Assembly (NCBI GenBank): GCA_037447655.1
Contig: JBBHKE010001476.1
Coordinates: 62,001-126,000, forward strand
From: Zygnema cylindricum
Taxonomy: Eukaryota; Streptophyta; Zygnematophyceae; Zygnematales; Zygnemataceae
Length of the DNA: 64,000 nt
Direction of reading: 5' to 3'
Shown here: positions 27,854 to 38,928 of the stretch, one piece after another
Layout: each line of letters opens with the position of its first letter
Numbering within the stretch: position 1 is the stretch's first letter
Program-made: the position numbers and the translations under genes
The notes under the pieces: model-generated
What the model saw: the letters and a program-made list of their open reading frames with translations, nothing else
What the model was told of the DNA's origin: nothing
Databases searched by the model: none

Positions 27854-28865
27854 GGGTGAAGTTCCATTAGGACATTCTGTAATTGTACGGCCAACATTAC
27901 AGAATGCTACAATTTGAACGAAGTTCCATTGCGCAGAGTCTGTAATCCACGTGTTCACAATTGAGTGGTAACACGTGAGTTAAGATCGGATATTGAAAAT
28001 CGTCAATGATTTTCACACCGACCAAAAATATTCATTTGTGTACCATGTACGTGCGTACCAGGTCATCGTACAACACGACTTCTGTACTCTTTGTAGAGGC
28101 CTTGACAGATGCCACCTCATTTTTTTAGGGTTTTTGTTTTTCGCATAGTTCAAAACTTGGCGTTTTTATGGTAGGCCTTTGGTCGACCCCTTTATCGTAA
28201 GTTGTGTTATGGGCTTTTCATGTGATCTTCTCAGATCGCTACATTGACCAGCGACCGTCCGAATCTGACGGTGTATATAAATTTTTTAGGTCCGAATGTT
28301 TTAATTGTTCTGAATGTTTTAATTGGTCCGAATACAATACGGGTCACAAGGTCATATTGTATGTTTTGCGTACAATAGGCATATTGTATGGGCCTACTTT
28401 CACCTACTTTTGAACCATGGTTTTTCGCGTGACGAATGAGCGTTTCTAGAAATAGTGTGACTAATGGGCGCAAACTCAAATAGTGTGACGAATGTACGTT
28501 ACGGCATTTCTTTTGTATTTTTTGCTAAAAAAATTTATGCGTATATCGTGTGCGAGATTTTTTTGATTTCCGTTGGTTCTCATCTTGACACGTATGCTTA
28601 TTATCCAACGTGTCGCAGCTCAAAAAATTATGTTATTGGTGATTTACCTCGCGAGGTACATCACCAATTACAGAAACTTTATAAGCGAATGCTTCGCGAA
28701 AAAACATCCAACGGTCATAGATAACTCCCAGACATTTGGAGAATATTCGCAAGATTCTCTGTAATGTTGTTTTCCTAATAGAAACAAAATAAGAAGTACG
28801 GCGTAGTACGGAGAGGTCCGAATTTCTGTAAACAACCTCACTTTTCGTCTAATGGAACTTCACCC
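27854..28865 (+). mobile_element. Harbinger-like MITE copy C
   Basis: Terminal inverted repeats GGGTGAAGTTCCATTAG / CTAATGGAACTTCACCC. The flanks are TAA and TAG; the intact site in the related MITE at 14476-14486 shows the original TAA, so the duplication is TAA with one later change. It carries an internal palindrome at about 28635-28668 and a nested 276-bp element. Confidence 0.88.
28144..28419. mobile_element. hAT-type MITE nested in Harbinger-like copy C
   Basis: Absent from copy B at the same place. Ends CATAGTTCAAAA and TTTTGAACCATG, with an 8-bp duplication GTTTTTCG at 28136-28143 and 28420-28427. The 8-bp duplication and CA start fit hAT elements. Non-coding. Confidence 0.85.
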
Positions 28866-29402
28866 TAGTTGTATAATAATTCTAATTTGGGTCTTTGAAA
28901 AAAAAAAATGTCGGTCGCAAACATGCTTACACTAATATAGATATTTGTACAGAATCTGACAAATCGTACACAAATCGTACGTTCACACAGTCGAAACGTG
29001 GTTGCTGGACGAATATGTGCGAACGTGATATTTGACAACCCGATTTCATCCCCTTTTTAGAGCACATATTCTCATGCGTCCGCGGCTACTAAACATAATG
29101 AATTGTACTTCTTAACTTTAAAAGGTACGATTTTGTACGGTCTGACACTTGCCATACACCACACTATCTAAACAAGGACGTACTTCCGTTTTGTACGGTA
29201 CTTGGAAAATAACCCTAAATGGCGTACAGAAAAAAATAGAATAAGCTACGCTAATGGAGAATAGAAAAAAAAAAACGGGACGGAATTAGCGTACACTACG
29301 CTAATAGCGATTGGCGGTGTAATGAATTATCAACGCTAATAACAAGATCGGTGAGTTTGGAAGCGTCAAAGCGGATCTTTGCGTCCAAAAATTTGGGATG
29401 TA

Positions 29403-29617
29403 CACCGTGAATCGCTATTAGCGTCAATATTTTTTTCGCCGCTTAAAATATTTTTCTCCGTACATACTTGAAAGATTGTGGATCTGACGGTTGCGATTTA
29501 ACGTTAATATTCTCAGCTTCCGATTGGCGGTCTCAAATTGAAAATCAAACAAGTGTGTACGGAGAAAAGCTGTTTTAAGTGGCGAAAAAACATTGACGCT
29601 AATAACGATTCACGGTG
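29403..29617. mobile_element. CACCG-type MITE, short subfamily
   Basis: Ends CACCGTGAATCGCTATTAGC and GCTAATAACGATTCACGGTG, flanked by TA. The inner CGCCGCTTAAAATA / TTTTAAGTGGCG pair matches 13516-13732. Confidence 0.9.
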
Positions 29618-29863
29618 TAGCGTCATTGGAAAGTGCAAACTGGACGGCCCCGATCACTCGTCAAACTGTTTTCGAAGAATACATTGACGTCGTCAATTTT
29701 GAACAGGTGACGGAAATAATGACGAAACAAGCAGACGGTCGTCCGGCTGGCCGTCACAGTTTATCATAGAAGAATTGCCGGTTGAGAATTTGCGGTTTAC
29801 AGCCTGAAGCAGCAAATGTTTTCCGTACTAAGAGTATTTTTCATAAAGTTCTGTGGTTAGAAA

Positions 29864-30887
29864 TAATGTTGGGTATCGAGGACCATTTTCCGATATTCGA
29901 TATATATCGAATTTCAAGTACCCGATAATCGATATATCGCTTCGATATATTGAAAAGCTAAATATCGCGATGCATTGACGATATATCGTCAATATATCGT
30001 ATCGCCGATATATATAGATATTTAAAATTAAAAAATTATAACTATTTTTGCTACTGCTGCTAGTACTAATGCTGCTGCAGCTGGTAGTAAATATCCGGAA
30101 GCATTTTAGTGTCATTATCCTCTTCACCTCCCATGCTACACCGTGAATCGCTATTAGCGTTTAGAAATAGACACCGTTATGAAACAAATAGCGTTATTAA
30201 CGCTATTTGGGAATTTGGGGTTTTTGAAGGAAAACATTTACTCTAAATTTTTTTTAAGGGTTTTTATTAATTCTATTTGAGAATTTGGGTAAAAAAACGG
30301 GGTACCGCGATTAGAGTCATTGACACTAATAGCTATTCACGGTGTACCTCCCATCCCTTGGGAATCCATGGAGAAAACTAAAAATGTAACCTCTCTATGA
30401 TATTAGTTGCTGGAAATGGATAAGCCGTAATGGCTACCAATCCGCAAATTGGTATATGCCTGCAAAAATGCCTACAGATTGGCAGGTAATCCTGCCTGAA
30501 AGCATAAAAAGAACAGTCTCCAATTTTTTTTTTCACATTATACTTTTGACTTAATTAGTGTGACCTTTTCGTATGTGAAATCTCCAAGTACTAAATAATT
30601 AATAATATGAATTACGTAATTAGTACTTTTTTGTCTGTTACCTTTTGCGGCGCCTACTGTACCTTTAAGTCACGGAACGAAAATCACGTCGTATGTGGTG
30701 TATAAAACAATTTGTCTTCATCGCTAAAATAGTATATTACCCTAAAATATTAAATTTAAAAAATACTATATATCGCGATAATTTTTGTTGGTCCACGTAC
30801 GATATATCGAGGAGTGTGCTCGATCGATATTCGATATATTGAATATCGAAATAATCGCGATATGAAATTACCCGATACCCAACACTA
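29864..30887. mobile_element. Non-autonomous hAT element (1.02 kb)
   Basis: 15-bp terminal inverted repeats TAATGTTGGGTATCG / CGATACCCAACACTA (one mismatch) with a perfect 8-bp duplication GTTAGAAA at 29856-29863 and 30888-30895. Both subterminal regions are full of GATATATCG and TATCGA motifs, the usual place for hAT transposase binding. No transposase. A CACCG-type MITE is nested at 30139-30344. Confidence 0.9.
30139..30344. mobile_element. CACCG-type MITE nested in the hAT element
   Basis: Ends CACCGTGAATCGCTATTAGC and CACTAATAGCTATTCACGGTG-like right end, flanked by TA. The interior carries GCGTTATTAACGC and TTCTATTTGAGAATTTGGG, matching the short subfamily at 20941 and 31568. Confidence 0.85.
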
Positions 30888-30915
30888 GTTAGAAACACCG
30901 TAAGGGTTAAGTACA

Positions 30916-31418
30916 TAGTACAGTGCACCGCGAATCGTAATTAGAGTAAAGAAAAATTAGAGTAAAAAAAAGAAAGAAATAATTAGAGTTATGAACTCTA
31001 TTTTGTGTGATTGAACTTTTTCAAAAAGGAATTTTCTCTAATTTATTTAAGTATTCTAATTTGACGCGCTGATTATCTCTACTGTAAATTAGGTGTTCGT
31101 ACAGAATCTGACAAAAAGTACAGTTTATCGTCAATATGACGTTTGCACTACGCGGTTTGTAAAAACGCAGTTACATGAACACGATCTGTATTAAATTATT
31201 ATTTGTACTTTTTACTTATTAAAGTACAATTTTGCACGGTCAGACACCGACCGTACGCCACACTATTTAAAATGGCACTGTATTAGAGTTATTAACGCTC
31301 ATTCAAAAAGTACCTTAAATAGTATAATGAATAATTTAGAATCATTTACTCTATTTAACGTGATAGAGTCAAAATTAGCGTTATTTACTCTAATTACGAT
31401 TCGCGGTGTACTGTTCAC
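30916..31418. mobile_element. CACCG-type MITE, TTAGAGTAA subfamily (503 bp)
   Basis: Ends CACCGCGAATCGTAATTAG (left flank TG, a decayed TA) and TAATTACGATTCGCGGTG followed by TA. Internally close to 13027-13508 and 22069-22663. Confidence 0.87.
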
Positions 31419-31436
31419 TGTACAGTACACACTGTA

Positions 31437-31485
31437 TCGCTATTAGTGTTGGTAATTTCTCGCAACTTAAAATATCTGAAGGAGC
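31437..31485. mobile_element. Left-end fragment of a short CACCG-type MITE
   Basis: ACACTGTATCGCTATTAG followed by CTCGCAACTTAAAATAT resembles the first 50 bases of the short subfamily. The rest is missing. Confidence 0.55.
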
Positions 31486-31567
31486 AGGCCACATTGGACG
31501 ACAGAATAGCTGCCCGATTCTTTTCTGCAACGCCGATATTTCCGCTTTTTGACTCTACTGCACTGTA

Positions 31568-31990
31568 CACCGCGAATCGCTTTTAGGGTTAATAACGCTA
31601 ATTCGGCGCCCCTAAATTTTTACCCAAATACTTAAATAGAGTGATTAAAAAATCCTAAATACCAAATTAGAGTGACTGATTTCCTTGAAGATCCCCAAAT
31701 TCCCTATTAGCGTTAATCACACTACACCGCCAATCGTTATTAGCGTAGAAGTTTTTTCAGCGTATACGAATAATTAACGTGGTTTACGCTAATTGGGAAT
31801 TTGGAAATTTTCGAAGAAATCGTTTACTCTAATTGAGAATTAGGGTTTTATTAAATAGTGTGGATAATTCTATTTGAGAATAAAAGAAAAAAAGCGGGAC
31901 GGAATTAGCGTACACAACGCTAATAACGATTGGCGGTGTAGTTGTTATTCAACACTAAATATTTGTTAACACTAATAACGATTCGCGGTG
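31568..31990. mobile_element. Short CACCG-type MITE split by another MITE
   Basis: Left end CACCGCGAATCGCTTTTAG (flank TA) and right end CACTAATAACGATTCGCGGTG-like sequence followed by TA at 31991-31992. Removing the nested element 31725-31938 leaves about 209 bp, the normal size. Confidence 0.8.
31725..31938. mobile_element. Short TTAGCGTA-type MITE nested in the preceding one
   Basis: Ends CACCGCCAATCGTTATTAGC and GCTAATAACGATTGGCGGTG, with TA on both sides. 214 bp. Confidence 0.88.
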
Positions 31991-31992
31991 TA

Positions 31993-34450
31993 GTTACTGT
32001 TAACAGGATGTTCTTTGTTCGCTTGTCGCATACGGATCTCCAAAGATACGAACCGAGGGTCGCCAAAAGAGTACGGCAGGTTCCCGACAGACAGCGGAAG
32101 ATTGGAGGTTGTTATCCGTTCACGAGTCTGCCACGCGCAGCAAAAGGTAGGCTTTCAAAGTATGACGTGGCATAACAAAAAATAACGAACCGATGAACCG
32201 ATGCCCATGTGGGAGTTGACGTGTTTTCTTTACATGCGTCAGGTCTTCAAGAATTATGTGCTCTCGTTTCGTGTCGTACTTGAGTCTACGCCAAGAATTT
32301 AGTAAGGCGACTCCCAAACGTACGTTAACGAGGATGAGTCCGTACGGACATTCGTCTTTTGTGGGAACATGTTGACAAATTGCTAAACAAGAATAAACAA
32401 ACAAACACCCGTTATTCGAGTCTTTTTAGATATTCGATTCCTGTAATTTTGATGAGAAAACCATGAGTGGTTTCTGCGAATAGTCCCAAAAAAGTCTGTT
32501 CATCCTACTCATTTCATCGGTATTCAAGACTTCCATTGACTACGCTGCCGTAAACTTTGAAGTCGTACCAAAAACCGAAAGCCGTTTCAGTGCGGCAAGG
32601 GAACACATGTGATACTGTCAGAAGTCAAGAACCTCCATTGACCACGGTGCCGGAAACTTTGACGTCGTACCAAAAACCAAAAACCGTCGCTGCAAGGAAG
32701 AATAAACGTTACCATCGAACAAATCACGATCTTACGGCTCGTACACGATCTTGAACGTTTTTCTGTACGCATGACATTAATTCGTAGCGGGTCTCCAAAT
32801 TACGCGTGAGCGTACTTTTCACTTAATAGATGTCACATGCGCATAAAACGCACGCATGAAACGCCTAAAATAATGAATATGGGCACGGAACAAATTCAAA
32901 AGTTTATATAATGCGTTGACCGACTTTGACTTCATAATAAAATAGATATTAGAAAAGCATTAAATCAAAATTAATGCTACAACTTAATCAAACCTAACTC
33001 AAATATTTTTGTAGGTTAACACATGTACTTTATAATTAGCATTAATTACTTTAAGTTTAACGGACATCTGAAATTGAGTGCGTCGTCAAGGAAAAACGCA
33101 CTCAAATTTGATTCCCATTCATAAGTTTGAGGGCAAATCGCGAGAACCTGTTCTCACATGTTTGAGCGTCGAATATGTGAACATAGATTAGCGCGACTAC
33201 AACCTAGGAATGTGTGTCCAAATAAGTGTTAGGTGCATAAATTAGCGTTAATTTTTTTTGGTGTTAGTCTTGAAACCAAAATAAAGTTAATAACACTAAT
33301 TATTTCTTTACACTGACTATATTTGAACTCTTACATCCATTCATCGTGCACTTTCAACCTTTTTTTTTCTTTTTTAAGATTTATCCGTGCACAAAAATAT
33401 ACAAACTTTACAAAAAAATGAAAAACTAGCAAAAATAACAAATTTTTGTAATAAAAAAAGTCAAAATCCATACAAATGAGAAATTTATAGGGTCGACGGA
33501 TAAAAAAGCTATAATTTTTGGGTACAAAATAGTTTTTTTTAAACGGTGTCAAACACACAAATTTGACCTGCAAAACCAGATAGCAACTGGAAATCGGGAG
33601 TTTTTAAAAGTGTAATTTGTGACAATTAAATGAAAGCATCGCACGATAATCAACGGCGAAAATTTTAGGAAACTTCTTTACACATTGCAAATTGGAAAAT
33701 GAATCATCATCTTAAAACAAGTTGAAGACAAGAAAAAAAGTTTGAAAAAAAAAAACAAATAACCCTTATTCTTCTCGTAACATGTCCCCCTTTTGTGTGT
33801 AAGGGTAAGGCGTCCAATAATTATTTGTCCAAATTTGGTTGGATGACCCCATAGACAAGTCAGGCGGGTCATTTTTCGAAAAAAAACTATCTTTGACCTT
33901 AAGACTTTTTTCTACTCGATGGGGCTCGATTAGGGTTGAATCCCATTGGGCAAATTTGTCGGCCATAAAACTCGTTATGAGCAACTAACGAGATTAAGCA
34001 TTAAGTGGGTCCTAGTTTAGGCCAATCATTATTTAACGCATAGGGAGTGTAAAAAAAAAGAAGTTAAACAACGAATGGATTGGTGGAAGGGTGGATGCGT
34101 GTCTAGATGTGTGTGATGGTGGATGTGTGGGTGAATGGGTGGGTGGGTGGGTAGAGGAAGGAAGGAAAGAAGGATGGATGGATAGATGGATGAATGGATG
34201 GATAGGTGGATGGATGGAACAAACTGTAACAGACGAGATCAAAAATTATCAACTCCACAAGGTGGTCGATAACTCTTTTCTGGTCCTATAAAGCGTCGAA
34301 TCGTATAGCGTTTAATTCCGCAAAACCACCCAACAATAGTTATTCGATCTTAAAGTTTAGAACAATGTAAAACTTTGTCGTCACGGGCAACGAAAAGACA
34401 ACATAGCAACTAAAGGATTTCGCCAGAATTTGGCTTTTTTTTTTTGCTGA
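31993..34450. other. Intergenic; repeats but no gene recognised
   Basis: 32522-32703 contains two diverged copies of a block of about 100 bp with TCCATTGACTACG, CTTTGAAGTCGTACC and AAAAACCGAAAGCCGT. 33240-33330 has a decayed MITE-like stretch with GCGTTAAT and AACACTAAT. 34075-34220 is a GGTG/GGAT microsatellite. The small open frames have no recognisable domains. Confidence 0.5.
34075..34220. repeat. GGTG / GGAT tetranucleotide microsatellite
   Basis: Runs of GGTGGGTG and GGATGGAT over about 145 bases. The His/Pro- and Gly/Trp-rich open frames on either strand are by-products. Confidence 0.9.
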
Positions 34451-34458
34451 ATGAACTT

Positions 34459-35600
34459 CGGGTATGTGCCCATGTAACCAATAACTTGACGAACTACTTT
34501 GGATTCAACTGATGATTATTTGTATGACATTCTAGAGCGTTCCATTGTGCGAAAATGAAATCGGAACTTTACAATGTGACGGTTGTAAACTTCGCTACAT
34601 CTTGTGGCTATTGAAAACGACTGCGAAACTTCTGACAAATTATGACGTCTACAAAAACAACATCGATTGTAAACGTATAGATTGTTGTGACGTTGTAGAT
34701 GTTTAGGGTTTTGTGACATTGTGGCGTTATTCTAACTTCTGACGACGTCGACATCAGTGACTCAACGACTTTACGCCATGGCTTTTCGCCCGATTTTGTT
34801 TTTTCGACTTTTCTCACTCGACTTGCCATCAAATAATGCCTAACGGTAATCAAAAGAATTGTTTGTCAAAGATATTTCATGTCATACCAATGTGTTCGTG
34901 TTTCATTCCAAAAAGTCTTAGATAAAACCGATAGTGTGAGAGTCGGAGGGAGAGGTGAAGACAGCGTAAACTTTTGCGAAGGACCCATGAATGAAAGTGG
35001 AGTTGCGAGACCCCAAGAATTTTTTTCCGTACATGCGTGTGTCGGGCAGGGAAAGAAATAACTACACCGCGAATCGTTATTAGTGTCAAAGTCACTAATA
35101 TGGGTTCTTAAAATTTTATTTTTTTTCCGCAATTAGTATACATGATTTTCAAAAATAAATTTGCAACGCTATTTAAGGACGTAAACCATAATCTGCCACG
35201 TCTCTCGCATTAAATTAGAATCAATAACATTTTTTTTTTACGCTATTAAAACTTTGACACTAATAACGATTCGCGGTGTAGTACTCTCCCTTATGCTTAA
35301 ATTTTCCAACTCGTGTGGCGCGTGCATGGAATTGTTTTCATTCGTTGTTCGATTGATACTTTAACTAAAACTACCTCGCCAGGTGATTTTAGATAAAGTT
35401 TTCCGTTGATCTGTATTCGCGTGCCCGTGGGTCGAAATCATATAAACGCCGAAATGAGCACATGAAATGACAAAGATGAAATACATTCAAAGGATGAAGG
35501 TGGCGTTCATGGTATTTTGGTAATTGCATTTTTTCCGTACGGCAAAAGATTTTCTCGTTGAATACTGAATTTTTGGAAATAAACGAACAGAAAAACCGGG
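34459..35600 (-). mobile_element. Diverged inverted copy of the GGCTATGTGCCC Harbinger-like element
   Basis: Begins GGTATGTGCCCATGTAACC, which is the complement of the right end of 40567-41509. The sequence then follows that element in reverse (TTCGACTTTTCTCACTCGAC, ACCCATGAATGAAAGTGGAG, TACATGCGTG, TACTCTCCCT). It is split by the MITE at 35065-35278. The right end is not clear. Confidence 0.65.
35065..35278. mobile_element. Short CACCG-type MITE
   Basis: Ends CACCGCGAATCGTTATTAG and CTAATAACGATTCGCGGTG, flanked by TA. It interrupts the diverged Harbinger-like copy at a place where the intact copies at 40567 and 62173 have no insertion. Confidence 0.9.
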
Positions 35601-36410
35601 TACTTTAATACTTCAGCAAATAGCCTCAATCTTCAATTTTGTCTGCTACCACGAAGTCTATCAGCAATAGCCGCCTCAAATGTCGATACGACACGTCTCG
35701 ATTCAATCCGCAAACTTTTCAGTTAGCCCCCAGTTCCGCAAAAGTACAACTCCCGACCCCTATTATAGTATGTCGGATGCGAGATTTTCACGTTGTACTT
35801 ACAGTTTTTCTGTACTATCTTTCACTGTCCTTTTAGTTTTTACATTCATAAAGACAAACGATGGATCGCCAAAATCTTCGATCTTGCGCACAATCATTTC
35901 TTTTTTTCTCAGCATCGGCGTCGAAACTTTCAGCCTTTATGACAGCGAACCATGTGAAGCACCAACTGTAACTAGTGACACATAGATCTCGTCGAATCCA
36001 AATGCCAGCTGGACAATATGCATAAGACAGAATCCACATGCCCGACATTATAGCTTTTAATCGAAGATCATCATTGTCGAAAAAACTATTACCCTCCGGA
36101 AAAACAGTTGATCCGTTCCGTGAAACCCGGGAGATGGCGTCAAGATTACTTTAAAATATGACACGTGCCAGCTTCGATCGTACTTCTCAGATTCTCTTTT
36201 TGTCATGAAACCTTAACGTCGTTCAATCTGCACCTCATCTGAACTGCCGCCACGTGTCCAGAACTGACGGTCGCCAACCTATCAGATTCCTTAATTGCAC
36301 TCCACAGAGCCCACCGACAAAAAGTCTGTTACAGTACAGTGCAGTACTGTACTATACTGTACTGTATAGTACTGTACTGTACAGTACAGTACTGTAGTGT
36401 CTAACCAAAT
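35600..36410. other. Intergenic, with a TACTGTACAG palindromic repeat
   Basis: No gene recognised. 36329-36398 is made of overlapping GTACTGTACAGTAC-type units that are self-complementary and could fold into a hairpin. It lies just upstream of a TATA-like GCTATATAGG at 36411. Confidence 0.6.
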
Positions 36411-36420
36411 GCTATATAGG
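36411..36420 (+). promoter_or_regulatory. TATA-like element of the unrecognised gene
   Basis: GCTATATAGG, about 235 bases upstream of the first ATG (36647). No ATG occurs between the expected start near 36445 and that ATG. Confidence 0.45.
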
Positions 36421-36646
36421 AAATATTCTTCCGACAAAAAGTTAAATCATTCGTCGCTCTTCGCGCAGAAATATTCCAATTTTTGTCCAAAAATTTGTCT
36501 TCTTGCTGCTACGCGACAAATTGCTGTCTTGCCCGCGGCCGGACTCAGGACTTCGTGAAAAACAAAAAAATAAGAATATTCGACTCTCGCAGAAAATCCA
36601 CCCCGCCTTCTCTTCTATTCTTTTGTCCGTTTCCTTCTTTCCGAAA

Positions 36647-36862
36647 ATGGCGATTTGCAACCGTGTGGCCTTGCCGGCTGCGGCTCTTTTTTTGTCGCTT
36701 CTGTCCGTGATTTACGGCGTCAATTCCGCGGGTTCGGCGGAGATTTCCGTCGCGTAGGCGGAAACCGTTTGTCTTCTAGCGACGATGGGACGGACGTCGT
36801 TCGATACGGCGGATGTGATGCTGGTGGGAGAGATAGCCCAACTCAGAGGTACGGGAGGCCCG

Positions 36863-36896
<34 letters not shown>

Positions 36897-38572
36897 TCTC
36901 CCTGCCCCTCCCTCTCCCTCTCCCTTCCCTCGCTCTCTGCCTCTCACTCTCCCTCTCACTCTCCTTCCCCTCATCCCTCCAGCTATTCCTTTCCCTTCAC
37001 ATCTTCCTCTCCCACTCCTTCTCCCTCTCTCTTTCCTCTATCCCTCTTTCTCTTCTCTCTCTCTCTCACTCTTTCTCTCCATTTCCTCTCTCTTTCTCCC
37101 TCTCTCTTCCTCTCTCTCTTTTTCTTTCTCCATCTCTTCCCTCTCTCCCTCTCTCGCTCACTGTCGCCTTTCTTCTCTCCTTCTCTCATCTCTTCCTTCT
37201 CCCCCCTCCCTCCCTCCCTCCCTCCCTCCCTCCCTCCCTCCCTCCCTCCCTCAAAACGGAAGGCTTGAGAGAGCATTGCGGCTAAATTGGCAATTACGGA
37301 TTGTGGCTGTTTTTCTTTCCCCAGACGGACGCACCCTCTGTACGGACGAGATTGCTTTCTATTCGCACGTGGGAAGTCATACCTTCCGGGAATCCCGGGG
37401 GCCGGGCGAGGCTTGGGAGAGGGTCGGATGGAGAGTGGCGCTGAGAAGCGGCCGCAGGGAGGAGGAAACGACCGCCCCACTAAAGACAAAAGAGAGATCT
37501 CATACAAAAGCAGAAATAGATTCTTCAGAGAAAGATTCTTCCGCAAATTATGGGACAGACGGAAAGGAAAATTTGGTACGTGTTTTTTTTTTTTTTTTTT
37601 TTCCCTCTTTTATGTTTGCATCTTCTAGCTGTTTCAGCTAAAATTTCTTATATTTTTGTTCATTTTTAAAGAATTGCAGAGATTTTTTGAAATCTTTTCC
37701 CAAGGTCCTAAACATCTTAATAATGCCCTGGAGTCTAACAGGAATTTGTTTTTTTTTTTTTTTTTTTTTTACAGGAAATGACGAGTTACCTTATAGTTAT
37801 CTGAGCTGGAATTTGTTACATTTTCTTTGATATTTGAGGTTTTTCAGAGCTTTTGTGGGGTTTTTTTTTTTTTTTTTTCCCTTATATTTGTATGTATTTT
37901 ATCATTTCGAACCTTAAAACTTTTTTTTTTTCCTGACAGAATCTTTTTTTTTTTTTACAGGAAATGATGAAAGCCCATCCAATGGTACATGAATTCCTTT
38001 CGGTCAAATGGAATCAACTCGCGGAAACTTCCGAGAAACTTCGCGCGGTAGTCCTCTTTGATTCCCAGGGACCCATTTCCTACATCGCCTACCTTCTCTT
38101 CCGTTCAACGGAAAACAGAAACATCGATTTCTACGTTCACGAATCCCAACTTTCCGTTCAGAATCCTCAACGCCGTGAGATTGCAGAAACCGATGAAAAG
38201 GAAGCTTCCACATTGTCAATATCCTCTCCCTCTCTTTCTCCTTCTCCCTCTCGTTCGTCGGAAACTGTCACTCTCATTCAAGTTCCGACAGTTCCGTCGA
38301 TTTTCCGAGGAGTCTCTTCCCCCCAGATTTCCTCTTTGTCTGTTGCGAAAGATTCTCTCCCTTCTTCTTCTCCTTTCCCCACCTCTTCTGCATCTCTCCC
38401 TTCTCCCCTCTGTGAAGACGACTATGGATGTGAAATCGGTTCCGGAACTATCTCTCTCCGAGCAACAAAACCGTGTATTAGACCCGTTTGTACCCTAAAT
38501 CCTCGACCTCCGAAAAATTGTGTAAAAGGAAATAAAATATATCCTGCCAGCCTTCTTATTTGCATTTGCTAA
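36647..38572 (+). CDS. Unrecognised multi-exon gene with signal-like leader and in-frame TAG
   Basis: The first ATG (36647, context AAAATGGC) opens MAICNRVALPAAALFLSLL, a signal-peptide-like start, but the frame meets TAG at 36755-36757. The same frame continues from an ATG at 36785 (MGRTSFDTADVMLVGEIAQL). Proposed exons: ...-36861, 37323-37576, 37962-38572, with phase-consistent joins CTCAGAG|GTACGG, CCCCAG|ACGG, AATTTG|GTACGTG and TTTACAG|GAAATG. Exon 2 gives GRTLCTDEIAFYSHVGSH and a basic/acidic stretch. Exon 3 gives HPMVHEFLSVKW, LLFRSTENRNIDFYVHES, then a long Ser/Pro-rich tail. The HPxVxxFLxxKW stretch recalls the segment before the membrane part of ankyrin-type channels, but no membrane segments follow, so I name no function. 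An AATAAA at 38530 precedes the stop of this frame; an earlier stop in another frame (38496) is possible. The gene model is uncertain. Confidence 0.45.
36861..37255. repeat. CT-rich microsatellite tract inside an intron
   Basis: About 390 bases of CT/CCCT/TCTC repeats ending in a clean (CCCT)n run at 37203-37252. Long Ser/Pro/Leu open frames and the Arg/Glu/Gly frames opposite are by-products. It lies in the proposed intron 1 of the unrecognised gene. Confidence 0.9.
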
Positions 38573-38928
38573 AAATGGCAGAGGAGTTGCTTAAAGATGT
38601 TTTTTGTCGGAAAAAGGGCGTAATTTTTCGGGAAAGTTATGCATATCCAAGGCTACTTGTTATCTAGGACAGCTTTTTCTGAACCATTAAAAGAATAATT
38701 AGAATTGGTGCCCCAATATTTTAATTTAAAATTGGAGGAAGGTAAAGTTTTATGTAACATTTTCTCCAAATAACATCGAAAGTGGAGACGCGATTGTGTA
38801 ATACATCTGAAAAACCCAATGATTGTGTATAAAGAAGAATAAAAATCCTTGTTTCCTCACTATTTACGCTCGCGTGACGTAAATTTTTCGCTATAGTTAA
38901 TAAACAGGGTAAAAAAAAAAAATTTAGA
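38573..38928. other. Downstream region of the unrecognised gene; nothing else seen
   Basis: A/T-rich, with no repeats or domains recognised. Confidence 0.5.

Larger units (their letters stand above)
27809..29319. mobile_element. CACCG-type MITE, left-truncated, split by Harbinger-like copy C
   Basis: The left end is missing; homology to 14378-14937 begins around AATTAAGAATTTGAAAAT. The right end GCTAATAGCGATTGGCGGTG is followed by TA. The nested element occupies 27854-28865. Confidence 0.82.

Noticed and set aside
31942-32175. 77-codon frame beginning in a MITE end
   Set aside because: It starts inside transposon sequence and has no recognisable domain. The basic stretch after it is not enough to call a gene.
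34033-34291. His/Pro-rich and Gly/Trp-rich open frames
   Set aside because: They are translations of the GGTG/GGAT microsatellite.
36655-37641. 328-codon open frame across the CT-rich tract
   Set aside because: Most of it is Ser/Leu/Pro from a CT/CCCT microsatellite, and good splice sites bracket the tract. Only its ends look coding.
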